Assembly (NCBI GenBank): GCA_038400315.1
Contig: CP151667.1
Coordinates: forward strand, 496,001-560,000
Source: Isosphaeraceae bacterium EP7
Lineage (GTDB): Bacteria > Planctomycetota > Planctomycetia > Isosphaerales > Isosphaeraceae
DNA length: 64,000 bases
Direction of reading: 5' to 3'
Made by a program: the position numbers and the translations under genes. Positions 57,123-64,000 of the stretch are shown in pieces (position 1 is the first letter of the stretch; the number at the start of each line of letters is the position of its first letter). Under the pieces are notes generated by a model. The model made no database searches, was not told the DNA's origin, and was given only the letters and a program-made list of their open reading frames with translations.

Positions 57123-58913
57123 TCAGAAGTAGATCTGGCAGCGGAGCCAGTAGAGGTCGCTGGTCTTTTCCAGCCCGCCGGGTCCCGGCCTGAACTGGAC
57201 GGGCTGACCGAACGCGGAATGCTGCCAGTCGAAGTAGACCTTGACGTACTTGTTCAGGTACCAGTTGAAGCCCGCGTCGAGGGCCCCTACGCTGTTGGTC
57301 CAGAGCTTGGGGTCGGCCAGGCCGCTTTCGAAGATCTCGCGGCCCAGGTTGAAGGTGGAGTAGCGGGCTTGCAGTTCCAAGGCACCCAGGCCGAACTTGC
57401 CCTTGCGCAGGTCGAAATTGTGCTTTGGCTGGACGAATGTCCGCCGCTCGACCTCCTCGCCGGTGACGAAGAATCCGCCGCCGACGTGGAACCCACTTGT
57501 GGGAACCTGGATGCGATCCTGGTTGGTCGACTTGCCGTAGGTGGTGTACCCGCTATCCCAGGCACCCATCAGCGTCAACCGCTTGTAATAGTAGGCCGAG
57601 TGGAGTTCCCAGAGCGAGTGGGGCCCGCGTTCGACGACGTTCGGGTTGAGCTGGAGGAAGGCCGGGGCGGCAAACGCAGCGCCCGGGCTGTCTGTGGCGT
57701 TGGCCGAGGTCCGGAAGGCCAGCGGGAAGGCGGCCCCGTTCTGAACACCGTAGGCCATCGACCCGCCGACGTTCAGGTGCTTCAGGAAGGGGAGCTGTTC
57801 GGCGTGATAGAACGGCCTGACGTTGAAGTAGGCCAGCACGTCCTTGTGCCCGTTCTGGTCGTAGTAGAAGTTGCGCGGGCCGTTGGCGCCGGCCACCGCG
57901 TACTCGGCCATCCCCTTGAAGAGCTCGCCGTGGCCCATGAACGCGGTGCTGCGGTTGAAGCCGTAGTTGATCGCGAAGACCGACCGCTCGGGCGTGGGCA
58001 GGAACTGGTTGCTCAGCGAGTACCAGTCGTAGGTATACGGGACGCGGAAGCGGCCGAGGCGGATCTGGAACCGTTCGTCGTAGTTGAAGTTGAAATACGC
58101 GTCGAGGAGGTCGAGCGTTCCCAGGCCCTTGTTGAGCGAGATGGCATATTCGATCGGCTTGGTGATCCGCCCGTTGAAGATGATCCGGGCACGCGGGATG
58201 TAGAAGCCGACCTGATTGACGGGCGTGCTGTTCGGCCGATCATAGACGCGGAGGTCGACCTGCGTCTCTTGATGGAAGACGAGCTGATATTCGCCGTCGT
58301 CGGTCTCCCACTTGAAGCCTTCCAGGAAGGATGATTCGGCCGCGGCCGCCTTCTTCGTGGGCTCGGGCTCGTCGGTCCGTACGTCCGGAGGTTGGTCATC
58401 CTCGGCGGGCCCCCGACTCCGCTCGAACAGGTCGGGAGCACCCGGGGCTTCGGGGGCCATGTCGCCCGCTTCAACCTCGTCGGTGCGTGTGTCCGGGGGT
58501 TGCGACGGGTCGCCCGGCGCGGCCGACGGGGCGTCCTCGGTGCCCTCGTCCCCGGAAGGATTCGGCTCGGGCGGCTCCGGCACGGGCCGATCGGGGCCGG
58601 ATGCGCCTGGACTCTGAGACACCTGTGCGACCCGGCGGGCATTGGGTGGCCTCGCCGCGGCCGGGCGGGCGCTCAGGGCGTTCACCTTCGCCGTCAACGC
58701 CTTGTTCTCGCTTGCAATCGCCTTGTATTGCCCCGAGAGCGAGCGTAGCTCCTGAAGCATCAGGCGATTGGTTTCCTCCATCGCGCGGAGGCGTTTTTCC
58801 AGGACCGCAGAGTCGGTCGTCGGCGCGGGGGGTTGTGCCGAGACGTATCCTGCTTGACCAATCGAGACGACCAGCCAGGCCAGGAGCGAGGCGGTCCGCA
58901 CTGAGAGTCGCAT
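57123..58913 (-). CDS. OprO/OprP-type outer-membrane porin with coiled-coil N-terminus
   Basis: A 596-residue exported protein. The signal peptide (MRLSVRTASLLAWLVVSIGQAGYVSA) precedes a short coiled coil (VLEKRLRAMEETNRLMLQEL, about 35-80) and a Pro/Glu/Asp-rich linker of roughly 100 residues. From about 200 it is a beta-barrel in the style of phosphate-selective porins: FKWETDDGEYQLVFHQETQVDLR, FYIPRARIIFNGRI, FQIRLGRFRVPYTYDW and the C-terminal YWLRCQIYF. The N-terminal coiled coil suggests a trimer with an attached SLH-like or peptidoglycan-linked stalk. Ions carried are unknown. The ATG at 58913 starts the leader. Confidence 0.87.
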   Translation of the reverse strand: MRLSVRTASLLAWLVVSIGQAGYVSAQPPAPTTDSAVLEKRLRAMEETNRLMLQELRSLSGQYKAIASENKALTAKVNALSARPAAARPPNARRVAQVSQSPGASGPDRPVPEPPEPNPSGDEGTEDAPSAAPGDPSQPPDTRTDEVEAGDMAPEAPGAPDLFERSRGPAEDDQPPDVRTDEPEPTKKAAAAESSFLEGFKWETDDGEYQLVFHQETQVDLRVYDRPNSTPVNQVGFYIPRARIIFNGRITKPIEYAISLNKGLGTLDLLDAYFNFNYDERFQIRLGRFRVPYTYDWYSLSNQFLPTPERSVFAINYGFNRSTAFMGHGELFKGMAEYAVAGANGPRNFYYDQNGHKDVLAYFNVRPFYHAEQLPFLKHLNVGGSMAYGVQNGAAFPLAFRTSANATDSPGAAFAAPAFLQLNPNVVERGPHSLWELHSAYYYKRLTLMGAWDSGYTTYGKSTNQDRIQVPTSGFHVGGGFFVTGEEVERRTFVQPKHNFDLRKGKFGLGALELQARYSTFNLGREIFESGLADPKLWTNSVGALDAGFNWYLNKYVKVYFDWQHSAFGQPVQFRPGPGGLEKTSDLYWLRCQIYF

Positions 58914-58995
58914 TCCGTCTGCTATCCCCCGACACTCGACACATCCCATCCGGATCGAAGCAGGAGCCCTTTCGGCTTCCGCCTCTCACCTTCAA

Positions 58996-59043
58996 CAATC
59001 GGCACCTCCCGACTCAAGGTTGAGTCGGGAGGTGCCGATTGTG
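58996..59043. terminator. Perfect 23-bp inverted repeat between sigma and porin genes
   Basis: 58996-59018 pairs without mismatch to 59021-59043 across just two bases (GG). It lies 40 bases after the minus-strand sigma stop at 59083. There is no T-run, but the arm is long enough to stop transcription in either direction. Confidence 0.6.
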
Positions 59044-59082
59044 CGGATTGCGTCGAGATTATGGGGCGATGGACATTGGGCG

Positions 59083-60054
59083 TCAGACACCCGGGAGGAG
59101 GCTCTCCATCAGCTTCTGGTTGTCGGCCGAATCGCGGAGCTTCTCGAGGGCGCGGTCCTGGATCTGGCGGACTCGCTCCTTGGAGACCGACAGCAGCTTG
59201 CCGACCTGGCTGAGCGAATGCTTGGACTTGCCGCCCAGGCCAAATCGGAGGGCCAGCACTTCCTTCTCGCGCGGGTTGAGGGCCCCCAGCAGGCGGCCGA
59301 CCGTCTCGTCCATGTCGACCTCGGCCGAGGGGTCGGCGTCGGGGTCGCTCATGGTCTGGAGCAGGCTGAAGTTGGAGCTGACGTCAAGAGTTGCGTCGAG
59401 CGAGACGGTGGGCCTCGTGGCCGTGTGGATCCTGCGGATCATTTCCGTCGAGCCGTTCAGATTGAGCGGGGGCAGTCCCGCGGCGGGGTCGTGACCGACC
59501 GATTCCTGGTCCTGCGCTAACTGACGCAGATGCCTGGGGCTGAGCCGGACCGGATAGGCCCCGGCGGCCACGGCCCGCTGCATCGCCTGGCGGATCCACC
59601 AGGTGGCGTAAGTCGCCAGCTTCGTCTCGCGAGTCAGGTCGAATCGGTCGATCGACTCGAGCAGCCCGCAGAAACCTTCCTGGAGCAGGTCGGAATAGGA
59701 GACTCCTCGGTCGCGGAACCGCTTGGCGATGTGCGCCACCAGCCGCATGTTGGCCATGGCCAGGCGGCCGCGCAGCTCGGAGTAGTGGCGAAAGATGGCC
59801 CCGAGGCGGGCCTCGGCCGGGCCGTCGCTCTCGTGCACCTGGCGAAGTTCGCTGTCCCTGAAGGCCAGATGGCCCGCGATCATCTCGGCCTCATCGGGCG
59901 GCTTGATCGATTCGAGCGCCTCGCTGAGCTTCCGCCTGCACTCGCCGAGCTGGTCGAGCAGCTTACGCTCTTCCAACGCCCCCAGGACCTGGGTCTCGGG
60001 ACGATCCAGTGCAGCCAATCCCTCGGTGTCGCCCACTTGCCGGATCGTTCGCAT
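59083..60054 (-). CDS. RpoD-family sigma factor (group 2/3 type)
   Basis: A 323-residue sigma-70 factor. Region 2 shows LAMANMRLVAHIAKRFRDRG, DLLQEGFCGLLESIDRFD and TKLATYATWWIRQAMQRAV; region 3 has PVRLSPRHLRQL; region 4 is LNPREKEVLALRFGLGG and SLSQVGKLLSVSKERVRQIQDRALEKLR. The large region 1.1 and the non-conserved insert of the housekeeping factor are missing, so it is an alternative, RpoS- or SigA-like paralogue. AAGGGG precedes the ATG. A long perfect inverted repeat follows the stop. pyrE faces it across a 483-base gap. Confidence 0.92.
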   Translation of the reverse strand: MRTIRQVGDTEGLAALDRPETQVLGALEERKLLDQLGECRRKLSEALESIKPPDEAEMIAGHLAFRDSELRQVHESDGPAEARLGAIFRHYSELRGRLAMANMRLVAHIAKRFRDRGVSYSDLLQEGFCGLLESIDRFDLTRETKLATYATWWIRQAMQRAVAAGAYPVRLSPRHLRQLAQDQESVGHDPAAGLPPLNLNGSTEMIRRIHTATRPTVSLDATLDVSSNFSLLQTMSDPDADPSAEVDMDETVGRLLGALNPREKEVLALRFGLGGKSKHSLSQVGKLLSVSKERVRQIQDRALEKLRDSADNQKLMESLLPGV

Positions 60055-60537
60055 GACGCCCCTTCTATTCCGCGAAAGGCCCAGAGCCTGCCATCCGTTG
60101 GCCCCGGCGATCGCGCCGGACACTGGGTGCTTACAACGAGGTCGTACGTCTTGACTGCTCGGCCGCGGACCGTTCTGCATGACCGGATCGGCCTGATCGG
60201 GGCGATCAAACGGCCAGCACGGAGGTCTCCGTCCAGGAAGAGTGCATTCGTCGTGCCGAAACTTTCAGAACACCTTGAATTGTCCGAGGCGATCGATCTC
60301 TTGGACCGAGACAAGGCTCCCTGTCGACTAGGACGAGGGGACCCGTCAATTTGTTCGGTCGAATCAATCCGATTTGAAAATTCGACCGGACTCGCTCACC
60401 GAGGGTCGCCGGCAACGGGCGAAGATTGGCCCCGGGGCGCGGGATTTGGTAGGGTTTTGCCCGATGACGTGTCGCCGGATTGCGCGAGTGGATCGGCGAA
60501 GGTGGGATGGGTCGAGGGTGCAGCGGGGGATCTGGCC
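60055..60537. promoter_or_regulatory. Divergent intergenic region with a 9-bp inverted repeat
   Basis: No gene is seen in these 483 bases. CGGTCGAAT (60356-60364) and ATTCGACCG (60380-60388) form a perfect inverted repeat with a 15-base spacer, about 150 bases before pyrE. It could be a hairpin or a regulator site. No pyrimidine-attenuator T-run was found. Confidence 0.4.
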
Positions 60538-61110
60538 GTGGCCGACTTCGATCGAGGGGGGCTCCTGGCGTTGCTTTCGAGGGATGCGCTCAGGACGGGG
60601 ACGTTCACCCTGGCCAGCGGTCGGACGTCGCACTATTACGTCGACGGCCGGAAGGTGACGCTCTCGGCCGAGGGGGCCGCCCTGATCGGCGCGGGCGTCT
60701 GCGAAGCCCTGGCCGACTTGCCCGAGGTTCAGGCCGTAGGGGGCCTGACCATGGGGGCCGACCCGATTGTTGGGGCGACCCTGGCGGTGGCCGGCGCGGG
60801 GATGCGGCCCGGCCTGCTGGGCTTCCTGGTGCGCAAAGAGGCGAAGGGACACGGGACGGGCCAGCTCGTCGAGGGGCCAATCTCGCCCGGGATGACCGTG
60901 GCGGTCGTCGACGACGTGGCGACGACGGGGGGCTCGTCGTTGCAGGCGGTCGCGGCCCTGGAAGCGATGGGTTGCAAGGTCGCGCGTGTGATCGTGGTCC
61001 TCGATCGCCTGGAGGGGGCCGCCGCCGCGTTCTCCGCCAAGGGGCTCGACTTCCACGCCCTGGTCACAATTCGCGACCTGGGCGTCGAGCCGCTTCCCCC
61101 CCTGGGCTGA
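60538..61110 (+). CDS. pyrE: Orotate phosphoribosyltransferase
   Basis: A 190-residue enzyme that joins orotate to PRPP to give orotidine monophosphate in pyrimidine synthesis. The start is MADFDRGGLLALL, then TFTLASGRTSHYYVDGRKVT, VGGLTMGADPIVGA, VRKEAKGHGTG (the flexible catalytic loop with Lys and His) and the PRPP-binding VAVVDDVATTGGSSLQ. The length is normal. The start codon is GTG 60538 with GGGGGA 8 bases upstream; long upstream frame extensions are not real. An unrecognised nuclease-like gene follows 11 bases downstream and is probably in the same operon. Confidence 0.94.
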   Translation: MADFDRGGLLALLSRDALRTGTFTLASGRTSHYYVDGRKVTLSAEGAALIGAGVCEALADLPEVQAVGGLTMGADPIVGATLAVAGAGMRPGLLGFLVRKEAKGHGTGQLVEGPISPGMTVAVVDDVATTGGSSLQAVAALEAMGCKVARVIVVLDRLEGAAAAFSAKGLDFHALVTIRDLGVEPLPPLG

Positions 61111-61121
61111 GCCCTGACGAG

Positions 61122-61877
61122 ATGGCGAGGCCGACGGTCATGGAATCGACCTTGCATCGCCAGTTGAAAGACCGCTACGGTGACGGAGGGGGCGGCCGAT
61201 CGGAGGTCGCCCTCGCCGGTTACCGCGTCGACGCCCTGGCCGCGGACGGCACGGTCGTCGAGGTCCAGACCGCGTCGCTGGCGCCGTTGAGGGGCAAGCT
61301 GCTCCGGCTCCTGGTCGAGCACAGGGTGCGCGTGGTCAAGCCGCTGGTGCTGAAGCGCTGGGTGGTGAACAAGGCGAGCCGCGGGGGCGCCGACCTGTCG
61401 AGCCGTCTGAGCCCGATGCGCGGGAGGCTCGCCGACGTGTTCGAGGACCTGATCGGCCTGGTGGGGGTCTTCCCGCATCCGAACCTGACCGTCGACGTGC
61501 TGGGCGTTGAGGTCGACGAGGTCCGGCTGACGCGCAAACGAAAGCCCGGCTACACGGTGATCGACCGCCGCCTGAGGGCGTTGGTGTCGAGCACCCCCCT
61601 GCTCCGCGCGGATGACCTCTGGTCCCTGCTGCCGACGGCACCCGACGGGCCATTCACCACCGGCGAGTTGGCCGAGGCGCTGGGCACGCCCAGGCATGAG
61701 GCCCAGCGGGTGGCATACACCCTGAGGCATTGCGGCGCGGCCGACCTCGTGAGCAAGTCGGGCAATTCGCGGATCTACGCCAGGGCCGGGGGTACTCGTG
61801 CCCTCCCGATGGTGGGGGTGTTGCCCGGCGAATCAGTCGAGTCGTCCTCCTGGGTGGGTGTGGATGTCCCCGGGTGA
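61122..61877 (+). CDS. Unrecognised nuclease-like protein downstream of pyrE
   Basis: A 251-residue protein. The beginning (ESTLHRQLKDRYGDGGGGR, then SEVALAGYRVDALAADGTVVEVQTASLAPLRGKL) has the E...D...ExQ/K spacing of a PD-(D/E)XK nuclease core: Asp in RVDAL, Glu-Val-Gln. The last 110 residues look like two winged-helix-type modules (RADDLWSLLPTA, FTTGELAEALGTPRHEAQRVAYTL, HCGAADLVSKSGNSRIYARA). A DNA-directed role is likely, but no family was recognised. GACGAG precedes ATG 61122. It starts 11 bases after pyrE. Confidence 0.65.
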   Translation: MARPTVMESTLHRQLKDRYGDGGGGRSEVALAGYRVDALAADGTVVEVQTASLAPLRGKLLRLLVEHRVRVVKPLVLKRWVVNKASRGGADLSSRLSPMRGRLADVFEDLIGLVGVFPHPNLTVDVLGVEVDEVRLTRKRKPGYTVIDRRLRALVSSTPLLRADDLWSLLPTAPDGPFTTGELAEALGTPRHEAQRVAYTLRHCGAADLVSKSGNSRIYARAGGTRALPMVGVLPGESVESSSWVGVDVPG

Positions 61878-62305
61878 CCTCGCGAGGAAGTCACGCAGAT
61901 TTGCACACTTGGATGGATTGTCCTCGTCGAAGGCCCTTATGCGGTCCGCAAACGTATTTGTTCGTTGTTATTAACTGACCTATTCAATATTGATGCGACT
62001 TTGAGATCGGCAAATCTCTGAGCAGCCTGGCGAGGCTGTGGAGTCGCGTCGTGGCCGGATCGTCCCGCAAGGACGCCGGTTCGACGCGGAGGCTGTTCGG
62101 GCATGAGGGAGTCATCTCGCGAATTCGGGAATGTTGAAGAGTTTGGTGGAATTTCTTGCAATGGCCCGAGGCGTGACCGTACCTTGTGGGGACCAACCCG
62201 ATCGATACCCGAAACATTCAACCCATCCTGATGCCGTCCGACGGCGGCATCGAGGTTCACTCGTCGCGCGCCCTCCGCGGGGTACGCTTCGTAAGGAGGG
62301 GGACC
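61878..62305. other. Intergenic region upstream of the MerR gene
   Basis: These 428 bases hold no supported gene. They are AT-richer around 61930-61990. The open frame of the next gene begins at GTG 62186 but lacks support until 62306. The promoter was not identified. Confidence 0.45.
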
Positions 62306-63253
62306 GTGTCAACCACATCCGGGAGTCAACGATATTCGATCGCCGGGGTGAGCAAGTTGACGGGCGTGAGTTGCCACGCCTTGCGGGTCTGGGAGCGTCG
62401 TTACGGTTTCCCGGAGCCCGAGCGGTCGCCGTCGGGGCATCGGCGGTACGACATCCAGCAGGTCCGGGTCTTGCGCATGGTGTCCGACCTGGTGCACCAG
62501 GGGCAGGCCATCGGCACCTTGATGGCCAAGGTCCGCGCAGGACACCTGCTTGCCGACGAGGCGGGCGAGTCTTATGACGACGCGGTCGAGTCCAGCCGGG
62601 CCGAATCCCCGGCCAGCGAGCTGCTCGACCTGCTGATCGATGGCGACCGCGCCGCCGCCGAGGCCTGGTTCGACGATCATGCGGCCAGGCTCGGCCCCCT
62701 GGATCTACTGGCCGAGGTGATCGAGCCGGCACTCGTCGAGATCGGCGACCGGAGATATCGGGGCGAGTGCGAGACTTTCCAGGAGCACACCGCGGGGCGA
62801 TTCCTGCGCAACAAGCTCGACCGGATGCTCGACGAGGCGCGACGGCGGTCCGACCGGGAGGGGCCGCCGAGGGGGATGGTGCTGGTGGGCACCGCCCAGG
62901 GCAATCCCTTCGACGGCGGGATCCTGATGATCTCGGTGGTGCTGGAACTGGCCGGATGGCAGGCGGTCGACATCGGCGTCGACCTGCCGGTCGAGGAGTT
63001 CGCCAAGGCGGCCCAGGCCTGGACGCCCGACGCGTTGGCGATCTCGTTCCTGCTCTCGCGCAACATCAACAAGCGTTTCGCGGAGTTGTCGAAGATCACC
63101 GGCCTGCCGATATTCGTCAGCGGCCGGAGCATCCTGAATTACCAGAGTCTGGCCCGAGGGCGAGGCCTGACCCCGCTCTCCGGGACCATCCGTTCGACCG
63201 CCGCCATGATGGTCGCCGAGCTCGAATGCCGCCGTATTGCTCGAGACGCCTGA
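62306..63253 (+). CDS. MerR-type regulator with a B12-binding-like domain
   Basis: A 315-residue protein. The MerR winged HTH (YSIAGVSKLTGVSCHALRVW, then ERRYGFPEPERSPSGHRRYD) is followed by a helical linker with the B12-helical type (SELLDLLIDGDRAAAEAWF). The B12-binding-like Rossmann domain covers about residues 180-310 (GMVLVGTAQGNPFDGG, WQAVDIGVDLPVEEFAKAA, ALAISFLLSRNINKRF, LPIFVSGRSIL). The order is as in CarH/LitR, light-sensing cobalamin repressors. The canonical ExHxxG with the Co-ligand His is NPFDGG here, so normal cobalamin ligation is unlikely. GTG 62306 is the start, just after AAGGAGGGGG. Confidence 0.85.
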   Translation: MSTTSGSQRYSIAGVSKLTGVSCHALRVWERRYGFPEPERSPSGHRRYDIQQVRVLRMVSDLVHQGQAIGTLMAKVRAGHLLADEAGESYDDAVESSRAESPASELLDLLIDGDRAAAEAWFDDHAARLGPLDLLAEVIEPALVEIGDRRYRGECETFQEHTAGRFLRNKLDRMLDEARRRSDREGPPRGMVLVGTAQGNPFDGGILMISVVLELAGWQAVDIGVDLPVEEFAKAAQAWTPDALAISFLLSRNINKRFAELSKITGLPIFVSGRSILNYQSLARGRGLTPLSGTIRSTAAMMVAELECRRIARDA

Positions 63254-63316
63254 GGTCCACCGTTTCCAAGCACGGCCCTGCCCCGACTCGCGGGCGCAGG
63301 CCGGTCGACGAAACGA

Positions 63317-63346
63317 CGCCGCCCCCGTCGATTGACGGGGGCGGCG
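63317..63346. terminator. Two adjacent hairpins between convergent genes
   Basis: CGCCGCCCCCGTC (63317-63329) pairs perfectly with 63334-63346 around GATT. A second hairpin, CGAGTCGGCC (63365-63374) with 63385-63394, follows. They lie between the MerR stop at 63253 and the repeat-protein stop at 63402, so each direction has one. Confidence 0.65.
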
Positions 63347-63401
63347 AGTCGAAATCCGAGGCGGCGAGTCGGCCACATTTCCGCGGCCGACTCGTCGGAT
63401 T

Positions 63402-64000
63402 TCAGTACTGGGGGGACGACTTGGCCGGGGCCTGAGCCGCGGGGAGGATCTTGGCCGGGGCCTGGGCCGCGGGCAGGACCTTGACCGGAGCCTGGGGGGC
63501 CGGCAGGACCTTCACCGGGGCCTGGGGGGCCGGCAGGACCTTGGAGGGAGCCGCCGGGGCAACCTTGGTCGGGGCCTGGGGGGCCGGCAGGACCTTCACC
63601 GGAGCCTGGGGGGCCGGCAGAACCTTGACCGGGGCCTGGGGGGCGGGCAGACCCTTGACCGGGGCCTGGGGGGCCGGCAGGACCTTGACCGGAGCCTGGG
63701 GGGCCGGCAGGACCTTGGAGGGAGCCGCCGGGGCAACCTTGGTCGGGGCCTGGGGGGCCGGCAGGACCTTGGTCGGGGCCTGGGGAGCGGGCATGACCTT
63801 GACCGGGGCCTGGGGGGCCGGCAGGACCTTCACCGGAGCCTGGGGGGCCGGCAGGACCTTCACCGGAGCCTGGGGAGCCGGCAGGACCTTCACCGGAGCC
63901 TGGGGGGCCGGCAGGACCTTCGAGGGGGCCTGAGCCGAGGCGACGACCTTGTCGTGGTGGCCAAGGCCGGTCACGCCGCTGCCCATAGCGACGATAAGAA
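63402..64000 (-). CDS. Decapeptide-repeat protein (5' end outside window)
   Basis: A frame open from 63402 to the window end; the last supported ATG is at 63986, but the reading continues upstream, so the true start is likely outside. The N-terminal end LIVAMGSGVTGLGHHDKVVASAQA looks like the end of a signal peptide. The rest is almost wholly the decapeptide QAPVKVLPAP and its variants (PSKVLPAPQA, PTKVAPA, PAKILPAAQA), ending AKSSPQY. Such Pro/Ala/Lys/Val chains are seen in planctomycete exported proteins and may form an extended wall- or membrane-spanning stalk. No known catalytic motif is present. Confidence 0.7.
   Translation of the reverse strand, partial: LIVAMGSGVTGLGHHDKVVASAQAPSKVLPAPQAPVKVLPAPQAPVKVLPAPQAPVKVLPAPQAPVKVMPAPQAPTKVLPAPQAPTKVAPAAPSKVLPAPQAPVKVLPAPQAPVKGLPAPQAPVKVLPAPQAPVKVLPAPQAPTKVAPAAPSKVLPAPQAPVKVLPAPQAPVKVLPAAQAPAKILPAAQAPAKSSPQY
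63451..63933 (-). repeat. Tandem 30-bp coding repeats
   Basis: About 16-17 copies of a 30-base unit encode QAPVKVLPAP. A larger 174-base unit (the block with TTGGAGGGAGCCGCCGGGGC at 63541 and again at 63715) shows that segments were later duplicated together. No CRISPR-like spacers exist. Confidence 0.85.

Noticed and set aside
63451-63933. CRISPR-like array
   Set aside because: The short units are contiguous and encode a peptide repeat; there are no spacers of unrelated sequence.

Overview
The window reads as a stretch of chromosome from a high-GC planctomycete, most likely near the Isosphaeraceae. This is inferred from gene content, not from a marker gene. The indicators are four DUF1559 proteins with H-X9-DG tails (three with a prepilin-type N-terminus), ECF sigma factors paired with Ser/Thr kinases that carry a membrane segment and TPRs, a membrane-anchored ECF sigma factor with a long C-terminal extension, and many secreted beta-propeller proteins. 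No rRNA, tRNA, CRISPR array, prophage or intact insertion sequence was seen. The only mobile element is a decayed IS66 transposase remnant at 2.5-3.3 kb.

Layout. 0-2.4 kb: tail of an unknown gene, then an FtsX-type permease with its ATPase. 2.5-7.2 kb: IS66 remnant abutting a minus-strand TPR-kinase/ECF sigma pair. 7.5-13.4 kb: an FG-GAP propeller protein, a Csp-type copper storage protein, the membrane-anchored ECF sigma factor and an SGNH-hydrolase-like protein. 13.5-18.1 kb: metal and solute transport (CDF exporter, SBF-like transporter, CopA-type copper ATPase). 18.4-27.3 kb: mostly one strand, with Asp-box and BNR propellers, a GH88 glycosidase, an unusual acidic epimerase-like protein, a MnmM/YtqB-type methyltransferase, a lipoprotein, a DUF1559 protein and a PD40 propeller. 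27.4-31.1 kb: small membrane and secreted proteins. 31.6-36.4 kb: two exported TPR proteins and a convergent PP2C phosphatase. 36.7-43.4 kb: two more DUF1559 proteins and several hypothetical proteins. 43.5-49.6 kb: an RND efflux operon with its TetR regulator. 49.9-52.6 kb: an anchored EEP nuclease/phosphatase, a divergent XRE-like/Cys-rich pair and a small proline-rich protein. 52.9-56.1 kb: a second ECF-kinase operon whose kinase has atypical catalytic motifs. 56.1-64 kb: a Xer recombinase, an OprO/P-like porin, an RpoD-family sigma factor, pyrE, an unknown nuclease-like protein, a MerR/B12-like regulator and the end of a decapeptide-repeat protein.

Signal transduction dominates. The window holds three ECF sigma factors, one RpoD-family sigma factor, two TPR receptor-type kinases and a PP2C phosphatase, so sigma factors and reversible Ser/Thr phosphorylation are probably coupled here. 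Copper handling (Csp, CopA) and glycan handling (GH88, BNR and Asp-box proteins, SGNH) are secondary themes. The least explained items are the DFN-motif kinase operon, the anchored sigma factor, the epimerase-like protein lacking its catalytic Tyr, the MerR/B12-like regulator lacking the cobalamin His, and the divergent XRE/198-residue pair. I found no system I can call new with confidence. These are the best candidates.
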